Position numbers and translations under genes: made by a program
Notes under the pieces: generated by a model
What the model was told of the DNA's origin: nothing
The model's database searches: none
The model's input: the letters and a program-made list of their open reading frames with translations, nothing else
Source: Euryarchaeota archaeon UBA443
GTDB lineage: Archaea > Thermoplasmatota > Poseidoniia > Poseidoniales > Poseidoniaceae
DNA: 22,252 bases
Reading direction: 5' to 3'
Assembly: GCA_002499195.1 (NCBI GenBank)
Contig: DAKS01000041.1
Coordinates: forward strand, 1 to 22,252
Shown here: one piece after another, positions 8,624 to 15,315 of the stretch
How the letters are laid out: each line of letters starts with the position of its first letter
Position numbering within the stretch: the first letter of the stretch is position 1

Positions 8624-9385
8624 ATGAGCCGCCCAGGCCGTGATTATACCCCTCGTAAATTCAACAAGTCGAAGCCTAGCGTCGACACATCCATGCCACC
8701 GCCCGCAACAGGACGTAAGGACATCCCCAAACCTCAGAAGAAACCTGAGCAACAACCTCGCCAACGTCAACAACGGCCTCAGCAACGTCGAAATCATCGA
8801 GGTAATCGCCAACAACAACGACCTCAGCAGCGTCGTCGTGACGGTCAACCGCTCTACGATGCAACGTGGGTCCGAGTTGTTGAGCACGATATGAGTGAAG
8901 GTGTTGTCACAGGATTTACCGAAGATACTGTCATCCCATGCCGAATCGCAATCGAATCCAATGAAGCGCTTCTACCAAGTATGCGAATCTATGTTGGTGG
9001 CGATGGTGAAGGGTCGCCTGAAGGATCAATTCTCGGTGGAGCACGAATGGATAAAATGTCCAATTCTGCAAAGATGGATTTTCCGCTCATAATCCAATTG
9101 TTTGTTGAAGAACATGGGAAGCATTTTGTTGATGCTTTCTTCAACAAAGCAGGAAATCTATCACTCAAGCAACACGCCTTCGAATTGCTCGCAGGTATTG
9201 GCAACAAGAAAGCCTTGCAAATGGCCGAACTTCGAGGCTCAGCCGGTTTCTCCTCAATGGCTGAATTGAATGAAAAGTGTGGTATCGATTCAGCTGAACT
9301 ACTTGCTCGACGATTCTTCTCCGAAATTGAAGATCGAACGCTTCAGCCTCGACTCATTGACCACCTGTTCCCGGTGAATGCATGA
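8624..9385 (+). CDS. DUF655 family protein (putative RNA-binding, HhH domain) with Q/R/P-rich N-terminus
   Basis: DUF655 proteins are archaeal, about 190-200 residues long, and almost always sit between rpoF and ksgA. They are presumed to act in RNA or ribosome biology, but no reaction is established. Here the protein has 253 residues from the ATG at 8624, which AGTGA precedes by five bases; a GTG at 8615 would add three residues. The first 65-70 residues are low complexity, rich in Gln, Arg and Pro, and probably disordered and nucleic-acid binding. The folded part starts near DATWVRVVEHDMSEG. It contains an OB-like strand region and a helix-hairpin-helix, FELLAGIGNKKALQMAE. The stop overlaps the ksgA start by four bases (ATGA), which indicates translational coupling. 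Confidence 0.88.
   Translation: MSRPGRDYTPRKFNKSKPSVDTSMPPPATGRKDIPKPQKKPEQQPRQRQQRPQQRRNHRGNRQQQRPQQRRRDGQPLYDATWVRVVEHDMSEGVVTGFTEDTVIPCRIAIESNEALLPSMRIYVGGDGEGSPEGSILGGARMDKMSNSAKMDFPLIIQLFVEEHGKHFVDAFFNKAGNLSLKQHAFELLAGIGNKKALQMAELRGSAGFSSMAELNEKCGIDSAELLARRFFSEIEDRTLQPRLIDHLFPVNA
9373..9377 (+). promoter_or_regulatory. Ribosome binding site of ksgA
   Basis: GGTGA is followed by four bases and the ATG at 9382. It lies inside the end of the DUF655 gene and selects this ATG over the one at 9379. Confidence 0.6.
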
Positions 9386-10248
9386 AATCTGCGCGTCAAT
9401 TGGTCGATCGTCTCCGGGCCTATCAACCTCCAAATACGGATTTAGGCCAACACTTTCTCATCGATGATGAGATGCTTAAACGTATGATTAAGATTGTAGA
9501 GATCAACGAACAAGATCATATCCTCGAAATCGGACCTGGACCTGGAACACTTACACAGCATCTGCTCGCAACAGGAGCAACAGTTACTGCAATCGAAATC
9601 GATGATGCACCAGTCCTCCATCTCGATGAAGCCTTTCGTGAAGAACAGAACTCAAAACAACTCATTCTCCACCATGGTGATGCTTTGACTATCCCATGGC
9701 CAAAAGACATCACCAAGGTTATTGCCAACATTCCCTACCAAATTTCATCACCTCTTATTGAGAAATTGACCCACCATCTAAGGGGAAAAAATAGTTCGAT
9801 GACTCACGTTGTTCTAATGGTTCAACTTGAATTCGCCCAACGCCTATCGATGAATCATCCCGCCGATGTTGGATCGCTCGGTTTGACCGTCGCATTGGAC
9901 TGGGATGTTGAAGAACACCATCTCGTCCCATCTCACCACTTTAGCCCACAACCCGCTGTTCAATCTCAGGTCATTGAAATGAGGCCACATGGGCGAGAAT
10001 TTTCTGTTGACAAGAGGTTGCTCCGTCAAATGATTCATCATGCATTCGACCAACGAAGAAAGAAGATTCGTTCGACACTAAAGAGAGCACCTCGGCGTAT
10101 TTCTCGCATCAAGGGCTGGCATGCTCAGCGATGGAAAGAAGCCATACAATCACTCCAAGATTTAGACATCATGGATGCACGTCCTGAAGAATTGTCGATG
10201 GAGGATTGGGTTGAATTCGCAGAGAAGGTTGAAAAAGGCTCGATGTGA
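9382..10248 (+). CDS. ksgA: 16S rRNA (adenine N6,N6)-dimethyltransferase KsgA/Dim1
   Basis: KsgA/Dim1 uses S-adenosylmethionine to dimethylate two neighbouring adenines in the 3'-terminal loop of small-subunit rRNA, a late assembly check. The 288-residue protein shows all key motifs: LGQHFL (21-26), the SAM-binding ILEIGPGPGTLTQHL (47-61), acidic AIEID (Glu72), the HHGDAL element near 97-102, and the catalytic NIPYQISSP (116-124). The C-terminal rRNA-recognition part includes HHAFDQRRKKIRSTL, standard for the family. Length is normal. The start overlaps the upstream stop. The gene ends this conserved cluster, and a TATA-like element overlapping its stop codon starts the next unit. Confidence 0.97.
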   Translation: MKSARQLVDRLRAYQPPNTDLGQHFLIDDEMLKRMIKIVEINEQDHILEIGPGPGTLTQHLLATGATVTAIEIDDAPVLHLDEAFREEQNSKQLILHHGDALTIPWPKDITKVIANIPYQISSPLIEKLTHHLRGKNSSMTHVVLMVQLEFAQRLSMNHPADVGSLGLTVALDWDVEEHHLVPSHHFSPQPAVQSQVIEMRPHGREFSVDKRLLRQMIHHAFDQRRKKIRSTLKRAPRRISRIKGWHAQRWKEAIQSLQDLDIMDARPEELSMEDWVEFAEKVEKGSM

Positions 10249-10257
10249 TATATAATA
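10247..10257 (+). promoter_or_regulatory. TATA box for the 10325-13681 operon
   Basis: GATATATAATA overlaps the ksgA stop. A start about 25 bases downstream would give a leader of roughly 50 bases that begins in the G-rich run at 10268-10278 and contains the hairpin at 10293-10320. This is the clearest TATA-like match in the window. Confidence 0.5.
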
Positions 10258-10292
10258 GTAAACAGATGCGGGGGAGGGTTTTCTTAGGAAGG

Positions 10293-10320
10293 TCTCCTCG
10301 GCTGACATTGTCGGAGGGGA
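10293..10320 (+). promoter_or_regulatory. Possible hairpin covering the ribosome site of the next gene
   Basis: The left arm TCTCCTCGGC (10293-10302) can pair with the right arm GTCGGAGGGGA (10310-10320) around a seven-base loop, with one bulged G and two G-U pairs. The right arm contains GGAGG, the ribosome site for the ATG at 10325, so folding would hide it. Derived by hand; stability not computed. Confidence 0.35.
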
Positions 10321-10324
10321 TGAT

Positions 10325-11416
10325 ATGGCAAAGAAAGACACCTACCTTGCATTACTTCGTCGAGGTATCGACGAGTCAACAGCGCAAATGCTCGCTGATG
10401 CAGGGCTCAAAATCGGTGACCTTAAGAAAATCGATTCTGACAAGCTTGTCGATAATTATGGTCTAAAGAAAGACATTGCTGAAGGTGTTATCAGTATAAT
10501 CTCTGCTGGACCGCAAAGTCACGGTAAGGAGCGTTTCCTAGCCAAGGTCCTCGCTCCAGATCGTAAACAAGAAAGTCGTATTGAAGAAATGCGATTCAAG
10601 CGTAAGCAAAAAGACGTGCTTAGCGAACTTGCTGAACAAAAAGAACGAATCAAACTCGCAAAGGTTACCGCGTTTAAGGACAAAAAACTCATCATGAGCC
10701 GTCTTGGAAAGACTGTTGAATTGATTGTAAAACTTGAGAATAGCCTCGGTGATGAAGGTAAAGACGACCAGAAGGTCAAGATTCGAGATCAACTCGAAAC
10801 TCGTGGTCTTGAAGCTGCTCGTGATCATGAAATGCTCGAGTTGGAAGGAACGCCTCAGGACATCGTTGACTTCCGTCGAAAACATGTCCCTGCCCTCATC
10901 TTCCACGCTTGTCCGGAATGTGGTGACGAGATGGATCCTCGACAATCACGAGATATGGACCGAAGCGAAGAATATGCGCTCATTTGCTGGGAATGTGAAA
11001 CCAGTTTCACGCCTTCACTCAGCGATATGGTTAACACACAACTGGAAAATGGTTCTCGAATCACTATCGATGTCGACAAACCTCCACGAAATCCAGTTCC
11101 TCCGAAGCCTGCGAACATGGGCTTTGCTGATGTTAATGAGCAACTTCGCAAGGATCTTGAGGCCACAGGCGCAACGGCTGACCTCATCAATGCAGAAATC
11201 GAATCCGCTGGCTTAACTGGCGCACTTATGGACATCAACGATTGGATTGATCAAACTCTTGCAGTCAAGGGCTACATCCAAGCACAAGAAGACCGTGAAG
11301 ACTTCATTCTCCGAACTGGCGCTGGTGCAACCAAATTCAACAAGTGGATGAAGAAAGCGGGATTGTTCTTCAACAAGCAAACGGGTCAATGGACTCGAAA
11401 CAAGCCAGGCCGTTGA
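10325..11416 (+). CDS. Unrecognised protein with helix-hairpin-helix-like N-terminus, coiled coil and zinc ribbon
   Basis: I do not recognise this 363-residue protein. Four parts can be seen. Residues 5-60 resemble a helix-hairpin-helix pair (LLRRGIDESTAQMLADAGL, then a Gly-Leu-Lys-Lys turn), a fold that often binds nucleic acid. Residues 80-175 are highly charged and helical, probably coiled coil. Residues 196-224 form a zinc-ribbon knuckle pair (CPEC and CWEC, Cys196/199/221/224). The C-terminal part (about 270-360) is helical and ends in a basic W-T-R-N-K-P-G-R. There is no signal peptide or membrane segment. The ribosome site GGAGG (10313-10317) supports the ATG at 10325. It is first in a run with a ferredoxin and exonuclease VII, so a role in nucleic-acid handling is a fair guess but not shown. 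Confidence 0.8.
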   Translation: MAKKDTYLALLRRGIDESTAQMLADAGLKIGDLKKIDSDKLVDNYGLKKDIAEGVISIISAGPQSHGKERFLAKVLAPDRKQESRIEEMRFKRKQKDVLSELAEQKERIKLAKVTAFKDKKLIMSRLGKTVELIVKLENSLGDEGKDDQKVKIRDQLETRGLEAARDHEMLELEGTPQDIVDFRRKHVPALIFHACPECGDEMDPRQSRDMDRSEEYALICWECETSFTPSLSDMVNTQLENGSRITIDVDKPPRNPVPPKPANMGFADVNEQLRKDLEATGATADLINAEIESAGLTGALMDINDWIDQTLAVKGYIQAQEDREDFILRTGAGATKFNKWMKKAGLFFNKQTGQWTRNKPGR

Positions 11417-11421
11417 GGTGA
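11417..11421 (+). promoter_or_regulatory. GGTGA ribosome site pointing to a non-standard start of the ferredoxin gene
   Basis: The motif directly follows the upstream stop. At the spacing used by pus10, ksgA and the gene at 11732 (four bases), the codon in start position is ATC (11426-11428), in frame with the ferredoxin. The first standard start, GTG 11441, is 19 bases away. Confidence 0.45.
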
Positions 11422-11440
11422 AATCATCACTCAACCAGCC

Positions 11441-11722
11441 GTGGTTCGATTCTTCCGTGGCGTCCAACTACTTGGTCAAGCGGTAGTCGAACCAGATGTC
11501 CCTCTTACTGAACTTGCTGAAACTGCTAGCGTTATTATTCCAACAAACTGTACATCGGGTACATGTGGAACGTGCATGATTACATTGCTAAGGGGCGATA
11601 TACCGCTTCCAGAAGAACTTCCACCAGGTCTTGACGAAGACATGGTGGAGGAACGAGCAAGACTCGCTTGCATAGGTTGCCCATCAGGGGATGTCGACAT
11701 TGACGTTCGCCCCCCACTCTGA
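11441..11722 (+). CDS. 2Fe-2S ferredoxin (plant/adrenodoxin fold)
   Basis: A short electron carrier with the [2Fe-2S] binding pattern C-x4-C-x2-C (NCTSGTCGTC, Cys37/42/45 from the GTG start) and a distal RLACIGCPSGDV, in which Cys77 is the expected fourth ligand and Cys80 an extra cysteine. The length (93 residues) and the beta-grasp order fit. The start is uncertain. The frame is open from 11417, the only standard start is the GTG at 11441, but the ribosome site sits where an ATC at 11426 would be used, giving 98 residues beginning TQPAVVRFFRG after the initiator. Its partner is unknown; no reductase or oxygenase gene is nearby. The stop abuts the ribosome site of the next small gene. Confidence 0.88.
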   Translation: MVRFFRGVQLLGQAVVEPDVPLTELAETASVIIPTNCTSGTCGTCMITLLRGDIPLPEELPPGLDEDMVEERARLACIGCPSGDVDIDVRPPL

Positions 11723-11731
11723 GGTGAAAGG

Positions 11732-11887
11732 ATGTTTGAGGAATGGGGAGCAATCGAATGGGTCCTTCTCGTTGTAAATGCAATCGCCTTATTCATCGCA
11801 GGAAGATTCCTTGTTCGTAAACTCAAGAAGAAATTCGAAGAGGTTGAGAAGCGTCAAGCCTTTCATCAGCGGATGAACGACCCCTGA
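11732..11887 (+). CDS. Small single-span membrane protein (51 residues)
   Basis: A short gene well supported by its signals: GGTGA (11723-11727), four bases, then ATG, and a TGA stop at 11885-11887. The protein starts MFEEWGAIEW, has one membrane helix (about residues 10-28, VLLVVNAIALFIAGRFLV), then a strongly basic, probably amphipathic helix (RKLKKKFEEVEKRQAFHQR). The charge pattern predicts the C-terminus in the cytoplasm. No family is recognised. It lies between the ferredoxin and xseA in a same-strand run with gaps of 9 and 35 bases, so it is likely co-transcribed. It might anchor a partner from the operon at the membrane; that is inference. Confidence 0.72.
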   Translation: MFEEWGAIEWVLLVVNAIALFIAGRFLVRKLKKKFEEVEKRQAFHQRMNDP

Positions 11888-11922
11888 GTTGTCTTCAAGA
11901 ACCTTGGACACTAAGCAAGAGC

Positions 11923-13170
11923 ATGGACGAGATTGAACCAATCCCTGTTGGCAAGTTTGTCCAAGCGTTACGTGCTCGATTACGCTCAGACGATCGTAAC
12001 CAGCACTGCCTTTTGAAGGGTGAAATCAGTCAATGGAAATCCTATCCTTCTGGACACACCTACTTCAGCCTGCGAGACGATGGTGGTCAGATAAATGCGG
12101 TCATTTGGAAAGGACGATGTCGTATTCCGGATGATGTCAAGGACGGTCAAGAAGTCCTAGTGATAGGAAATGTTGACCTCTATCCTGCTCGTGGCCAATT
12201 GCAGATAGTCGTTGAGCGAATCGAACTGATTCAGAAAATAGGGGCCCTTGAGCAACAGAAACAGAAACTCTTAGCTCAATTGCGCCAAGAAGGAGTCATT
12301 GATCGACCTAGAAAATCACTCCCTATGTTTCCAAAGCATCTTGTCATCGTGACGGGAAAGGATTCGGCAGCATTAGCTGATATGTTGCAATTATCTCAAT
12401 CCCGCTGGCCTGGGATTCGAACGACAGTTATTGGCGTTACCGTTCAAGGCGAGCGGGCTGTTGAAGAAATCGTTCGCGGCCTTGCTGTGGCGCGTGAACT
12501 CAGTCGAGAGAGCATTGCCAATTCACTTGCATCTCCTCCATGTGACGTTGTGATCGTTGGAAGGGGCGGCGGTTCTCCAGAAGATTTGTGGGCATTCAAT
12601 CTCGAAGCAGTTGCCCGTTCTATTGCAACCATGCCAATACCTGTTGTCTCGGCGGTGGGGCATGAATCGGATATTCTTGTCAGTGACCTAGTTGCTGATG
12701 TTCGCGCCTCAACCCCGAGCCATGCTGTGGAATGTTGTGTACCATTAATCGACGATCATCTCGCTTATCTCATGGATTGTGAAGATAGAATGTTGCAAGG
12801 ATCTCTTCGTCAATTCAACGATGTTCGTCAACGATTGCAGCAACTCAAACTCCGTTTACAACTCGCTCCAAGCAAAGGCGTCTCACAAGCAGTCCGCTAC
12901 CTTGAACGTCTCGGAAATGACCTCCATCAACGTGCTGCTGCGACGCTACAACAGCACAAACAGCAACTTGCTGTACTTGGTAATGCTTTACAGATTTCAC
13001 ACCCAAAACGAGTTCTCGAACGTGGCTATATGATGGGTACTGATGACAAGGGTAAGGTCATTTCAAGCGTCTCTAGATTAAACAAGGGACAGATCATATC
13101 ACTCCAGTTTGCTGATGGAGAAGCCGACGCAAACATTGACAATATACGACAACACGAGGAAGAAACATGA
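11923..13170 (+). CDS. xseA: Exonuclease VII large subunit XseA
   Basis: XseA is the catalytic subunit of exonuclease VII, which degrades single-stranded DNA from either end without needing a metal. The 415 residues show the family order: an N-terminal OB-fold (about 10-105, with LKGEISQWKSYPSGHTYFSL), the catalytic core with IVTGKDSAALADML, VVIVGRGGGSPEDLWAFN (209-226) and SAVGHESD (His247) leading to RASTPSHAVE, a long coiled coil (about 275-355), and a C-terminal LERGYM tail. All of this is normal for a functional protein. ExoVII is chiefly bacterial, with patchy occurrence in archaea, so an old transfer is likely. It overlaps xseB by four bases (ATGA), matching the coupled production of a one-to-many subunit complex. 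Confidence 0.97.
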   Translation: MDEIEPIPVGKFVQALRARLRSDDRNQHCLLKGEISQWKSYPSGHTYFSLRDDGGQINAVIWKGRCRIPDDVKDGQEVLVIGNVDLYPARGQLQIVVERIELIQKIGALEQQKQKLLAQLRQEGVIDRPRKSLPMFPKHLVIVTGKDSAALADMLQLSQSRWPGIRTTVIGVTVQGERAVEEIVRGLAVARELSRESIANSLASPPCDVVIVGRGGGSPEDLWAFNLEAVARSIATMPIPVVSAVGHESDILVSDLVADVRASTPSHAVECCVPLIDDHLAYLMDCEDRMLQGSLRQFNDVRQRLQQLKLRLQLAPSKGVSQAVRYLERLGNDLHQRAAATLQQHKQQLAVLGNALQISHPKRVLERGYMMGTDDKGKVISSVSRLNKGQIISLQFADGEADANIDNIRQHEEET

Positions 13171-13388
13171 CCGAAGAAACCTATTCCGATGCGCTACGAC
13201 GACTGGAAGCTATAGTTGCTGAATTGGAACGAGGTGGTATGGATTTGGAAGCAACACTTCAGCGATTTGAGGAAGGCTCAAAATTGCTTGAGCGATGTCA
13301 AGAAGAACTCAAAAAGGCTGAAGGCAAACTCGAAAACCTACGGCTACCTGATGCAGAAGCGATGATTGATGAGGCGAGGAAAGAATGA
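13167..13388 (+). CDS. xseB: Exonuclease VII small subunit XseB
   Basis: XseB is a short coiled-coil subunit; several copies clamp each XseA. The 73-residue protein matches the family throughout: YSDALRRLEAIVAELERGGM, then DLEATLQRFEEGSKLLERCQ, then a Lys/Glu/Leu-rich helix. The length is typical (about 60-85). Its ATG overlaps the xseA stop by four bases, and its own stop overlaps the next start in the same way, so three genes are translationally coupled. Confidence 0.95.
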   Translation: MTEETYSDALRRLEAIVAELERGGMDLEATLQRFEEGSKLLERCQEELKKAEGKLENLRLPDAEAMIDEARKE

Positions 13389-13681
13389 ATCGCCTGCAGA
13401 AAAAACTTCGGCGTCGCTTGGTTAAAGCGATGGGAAACTGGCAAGACCCCCATATGGACAAGCCATTGACCGAATCAAAGTATGTACAAGCGATCAACAT
13501 CTCCGAAGACGGTGATGTTCAGATTCGATATCAACCATCGAGACCACATTGCCCATGTTGTCTCATCGATGCGCGTGCACTACGACGCCATCTTGCAGGA
13601 ATCAAGGGCGTTGATTCACTTCAACTAGAAATCGTTGATGTTCCTGCATCAAAACGTTGGTCAAGGCTTGTCAATGATTGA
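13385..13681 (+). CDS. MIP18/DUF59-like small protein, possible iron-sulfur cluster assembly factor
   Basis: A 98-residue protein with a basic N-terminus (NRLQKKLRRRLVKAM) and an alpha/beta core. The segment VQIRYQPSRPHCPCCLIDA (Cys56, 58, 59), the helix ALRRHLAGIKGVDSLQLEIV, and the final VPASKRWSRLVND resemble the pattern of the MIP18/DUF59 fold: a hydrophobic strand, Cys-Pro, a helix, Gly-Val, a strand, then Pro-x-x-x-x-W. Family members take part in iron-sulfur cluster delivery. The match is by eye, so the function is tentative. The start overlaps the xseB stop by four bases. The last 61 bases overlap the end of the facing membrane-protein gene. Confidence 0.6.
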   Translation: MNRLQKKLRRRLVKAMGNWQDPHMDKPLTESKYVQAINISEDGDVQIRYQPSRPHCPCCLIDARALRRHLAGIKGVDSLQLEIVDVPASKRWSRLVND

Positions 13682-14490
13682 CGCCATTGCAGATAGAAAT
13701 AGGCAGGAATTGTCCAGCCGATAATGGAAATTAACCAAGTGATGATGGAGCCAAGCACTGGTCCAAACATTGGGAACAATACGATTGCAATGACTGCGAA
13801 AACGCCAACGCTTGCTCCACCAAGCATCATTGGGCCTGCAGCTCCCTGAGGCACATCTTGTCCTTGAGCAAGCCACAGTGCAATCATCGAAGTCAGGAAG
13901 ATGGCTGGAAACGTACTGATTAATCCCGATATGAACGGATAGGAAAGACCTGAGAACCAAACAGCAATTCCGATAGCAAGTGCGGCTGCAGATCCACGAA
14001 TAACAAGAACCGTCGGACGAACAGAACGATGTCCTTTGGGGGCTGGACGCGCAGTCCATGTGGCCCATATTCCGAGTATAATCAACAATCCTAATCCACC
14101 CATAGCATAGGTCAATGAATCAAAACCAGAAGAATGCAATTCGCTTGAAACAATAAGCCCAAGACTACTAACCAACGTCCAAACGATCAGTGAAAGAATC
14201 GTGGTTCCAAACAAGGATAAGCCAAACTTTTGAGGGGCGTGAATCCAAACGAGAAGAAAAATTGCATTGACCATCATTCCAAGTGGAACAATTGACATCG
14301 ATTGTGCGAACTCTGTTTCGCCCGAAATACTGTATATGCCTAACGCTGCTGGAACGATAGTCGTTGGAATCGTTGCTAAAACACCTCCAGTTCGACCTCC
14401 TAATTTTTCAATTGCAATGGTAACTAACGTCGCTACAATTCCTGCAAACAATGCTGAAAGAAGAAGAATCGATGCGGACGACATGTTCAT
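13621..14490 (-). CDS. Polytopic membrane protein of unknown function, apparent two-fold repeat
   Basis: A 289-residue protein made almost wholly of membrane helices, about nine to ten by eye, with short basic loops (for example RPAPKGHRSVRP in the middle). The two halves look related: GGRTGGVLATIPTTIVPAAL near residue 31 and PFISGLISTFPAIFLTSMIA near 187 both put a Gly-rich turn before a Thr-Ile/Phe-Pro helix. This suggests an inverted- or direct-repeat transporter-like fold. I could not assign a family. Its ATG overlaps the stop of the upstream histone-fold-like gene by four bases, so the two are co-translated. An ATG six bases further in is an alternative start. The C-terminal codons overlap the gene on the other strand. 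Confidence 0.8.
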   Translation of the reverse strand: MNMSSASILLLSALFAGIVATLVTIAIEKLGGRTGGVLATIPTTIVPAALGIYSISGETEFAQSMSIVPLGMMVNAIFLLVWIHAPQKFGLSLFGTTILSLIVWTLVSSLGLIVSSELHSSGFDSLTYAMGGLGLLIILGIWATWTARPAPKGHRSVRPTVLVIRGSAAALAIGIAVWFSGLSYPFISGLISTFPAIFLTSMIALWLAQGQDVPQGAAGPMMLGGASVGVFAVIAIVLFPMFGPVLGSIITWLISIIGWTIPAYFYLQWRQSLTSLDQRFDAGTSTISS

Positions 14491-15266
14491 TCAAACGGGT
14501 CGATGTGGACAATTTGTTCTATATCGATTCGTGAATAACCACGTTCTCGGGCATTATCCGCAGCTTTCATCAACATTCGGCGAATCCATCCAAATGCCAT
14601 CAACGCACTCAATCGATTTACTGAATCGATGAAATACATTGGGTCGCGACCAAGATTTGCATGTTGGCGAATATCGTTTTCAAGTTCCGATACCATGTCG
14701 CCATAAGTCAGTAAAAGATCTTCAGCAGCATCGTCGGTAATGGCCATTTTCGCATGTGTCCTTGACATCGATTTGACGTGTGTCATCGTTATGATGCCTC
14801 CACGTACCTCTACTCCTTCTTCGTGTTGCTCTTCCTCTTCATCATCTGATGAAGCACCCTTGCCCATCGAATGTAGAGCGATCTCAAGGTGTCGTGGTTT
14901 GATTGTCGATACGCGATCTCGGCTAGCAGCTTCTTCAGAATGTCGCATTAAGCGGGCGAGGAACTTTTCGAGATGTTCGATTCCACCTTGGACGGCAGCT
15001 GAACCAACCGATTCAACGTGTTCGATTCTATCGATCATCAACTCGCGAGTGCGGTTGTAATTCAATCGAGTTCGCTGAGCATCATCGAGTGTTTTTCGTT
15101 CCGCATCGTTGTCAAGCGTTGCTGCTTCCATCAATGGAACCAACCGGTCCAATTCCTCGCATACTAGGGTGACAAGATTGGTCTTGACCGCTCCAGCAAT
15201 TCGCATTGATGTATAGGTGGACGCTACTGAACCTATGTGACTTGGAGCATATGGCTTTGCGGGCAT
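14487..15266 (-). CDS. Unrecognised helical protein with histone-fold-like segments
   Basis: I do not recognise this 259-residue protein as a named family, but parts of it resemble archaeal histones. Residues 76-135 read like helix 1-loop-helix 2-loop-helix 3 of a histone fold: the end RDRVSTIKPRHLEIALHSMG parallels the archaeal-histone R-K-T-I-K-x-x-D-I-x-L-A ending. An acidic linker (SSDDEEEEQHEEG, 139-151) follows. The second half has MAITDDAAEDLLLTYGDM, like the V-S-D-D-A loop before histone helix 2. It ends in NARERGYSRIDIEQIV, again like a histone loop 2-helix 3. Together this suggests a tandem or pseudo-dimer arrangement. No membrane segment or signal is present. It may bind DNA; that is inference from the fold resemblance only. 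Its stop overlaps the membrane-protein start by four bases. Confidence 0.55.
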   Translation of the reverse strand: MPAKPYAPSHIGSVASTYTSMRIAGAVKTNLVTLVCEELDRLVPLMEAATLDNDAERKTLDDAQRTRLNYNRTRELMIDRIEHVESVGSAAVQGGIEHLEKFLARLMRHSEEAASRDRVSTIKPRHLEIALHSMGKGASSDDEEEEQHEEGVEVRGGIITMTHVKSMSRTHAKMAITDDAAEDLLLTYGDMVSELENDIRQHANLGRDPMYFIDSVNRLSALMAFGWIRRMLMKAADNARERGYSRIDIEQIVHIDPFE

Positions 15267-15315
15267 AAAGCACGCTTACCTTCCACCTCTTTGAACACAC
15301 CGAGGCGTTTTGTTC

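Noticed and set aside
8378..8887. 169-codon minus-strand frame over rpoF and the DUF655 start
   Set aside because: Leu/Arg-rich antisense of conserved genes and of the Q/R-rich tract; not plausible as a protein.
10734..11216. 160-codon plus-strand frame inside the zinc-ribbon gene
   Set aside because: Out-of-frame shadow; the main frame has the CxxC pairs, a ribosome site and the full length.
13167..13388. XseB as a chance coiled-coil frame
   Set aside because: Family motifs, typical length and four-base overlaps on both sides make it a real gene.
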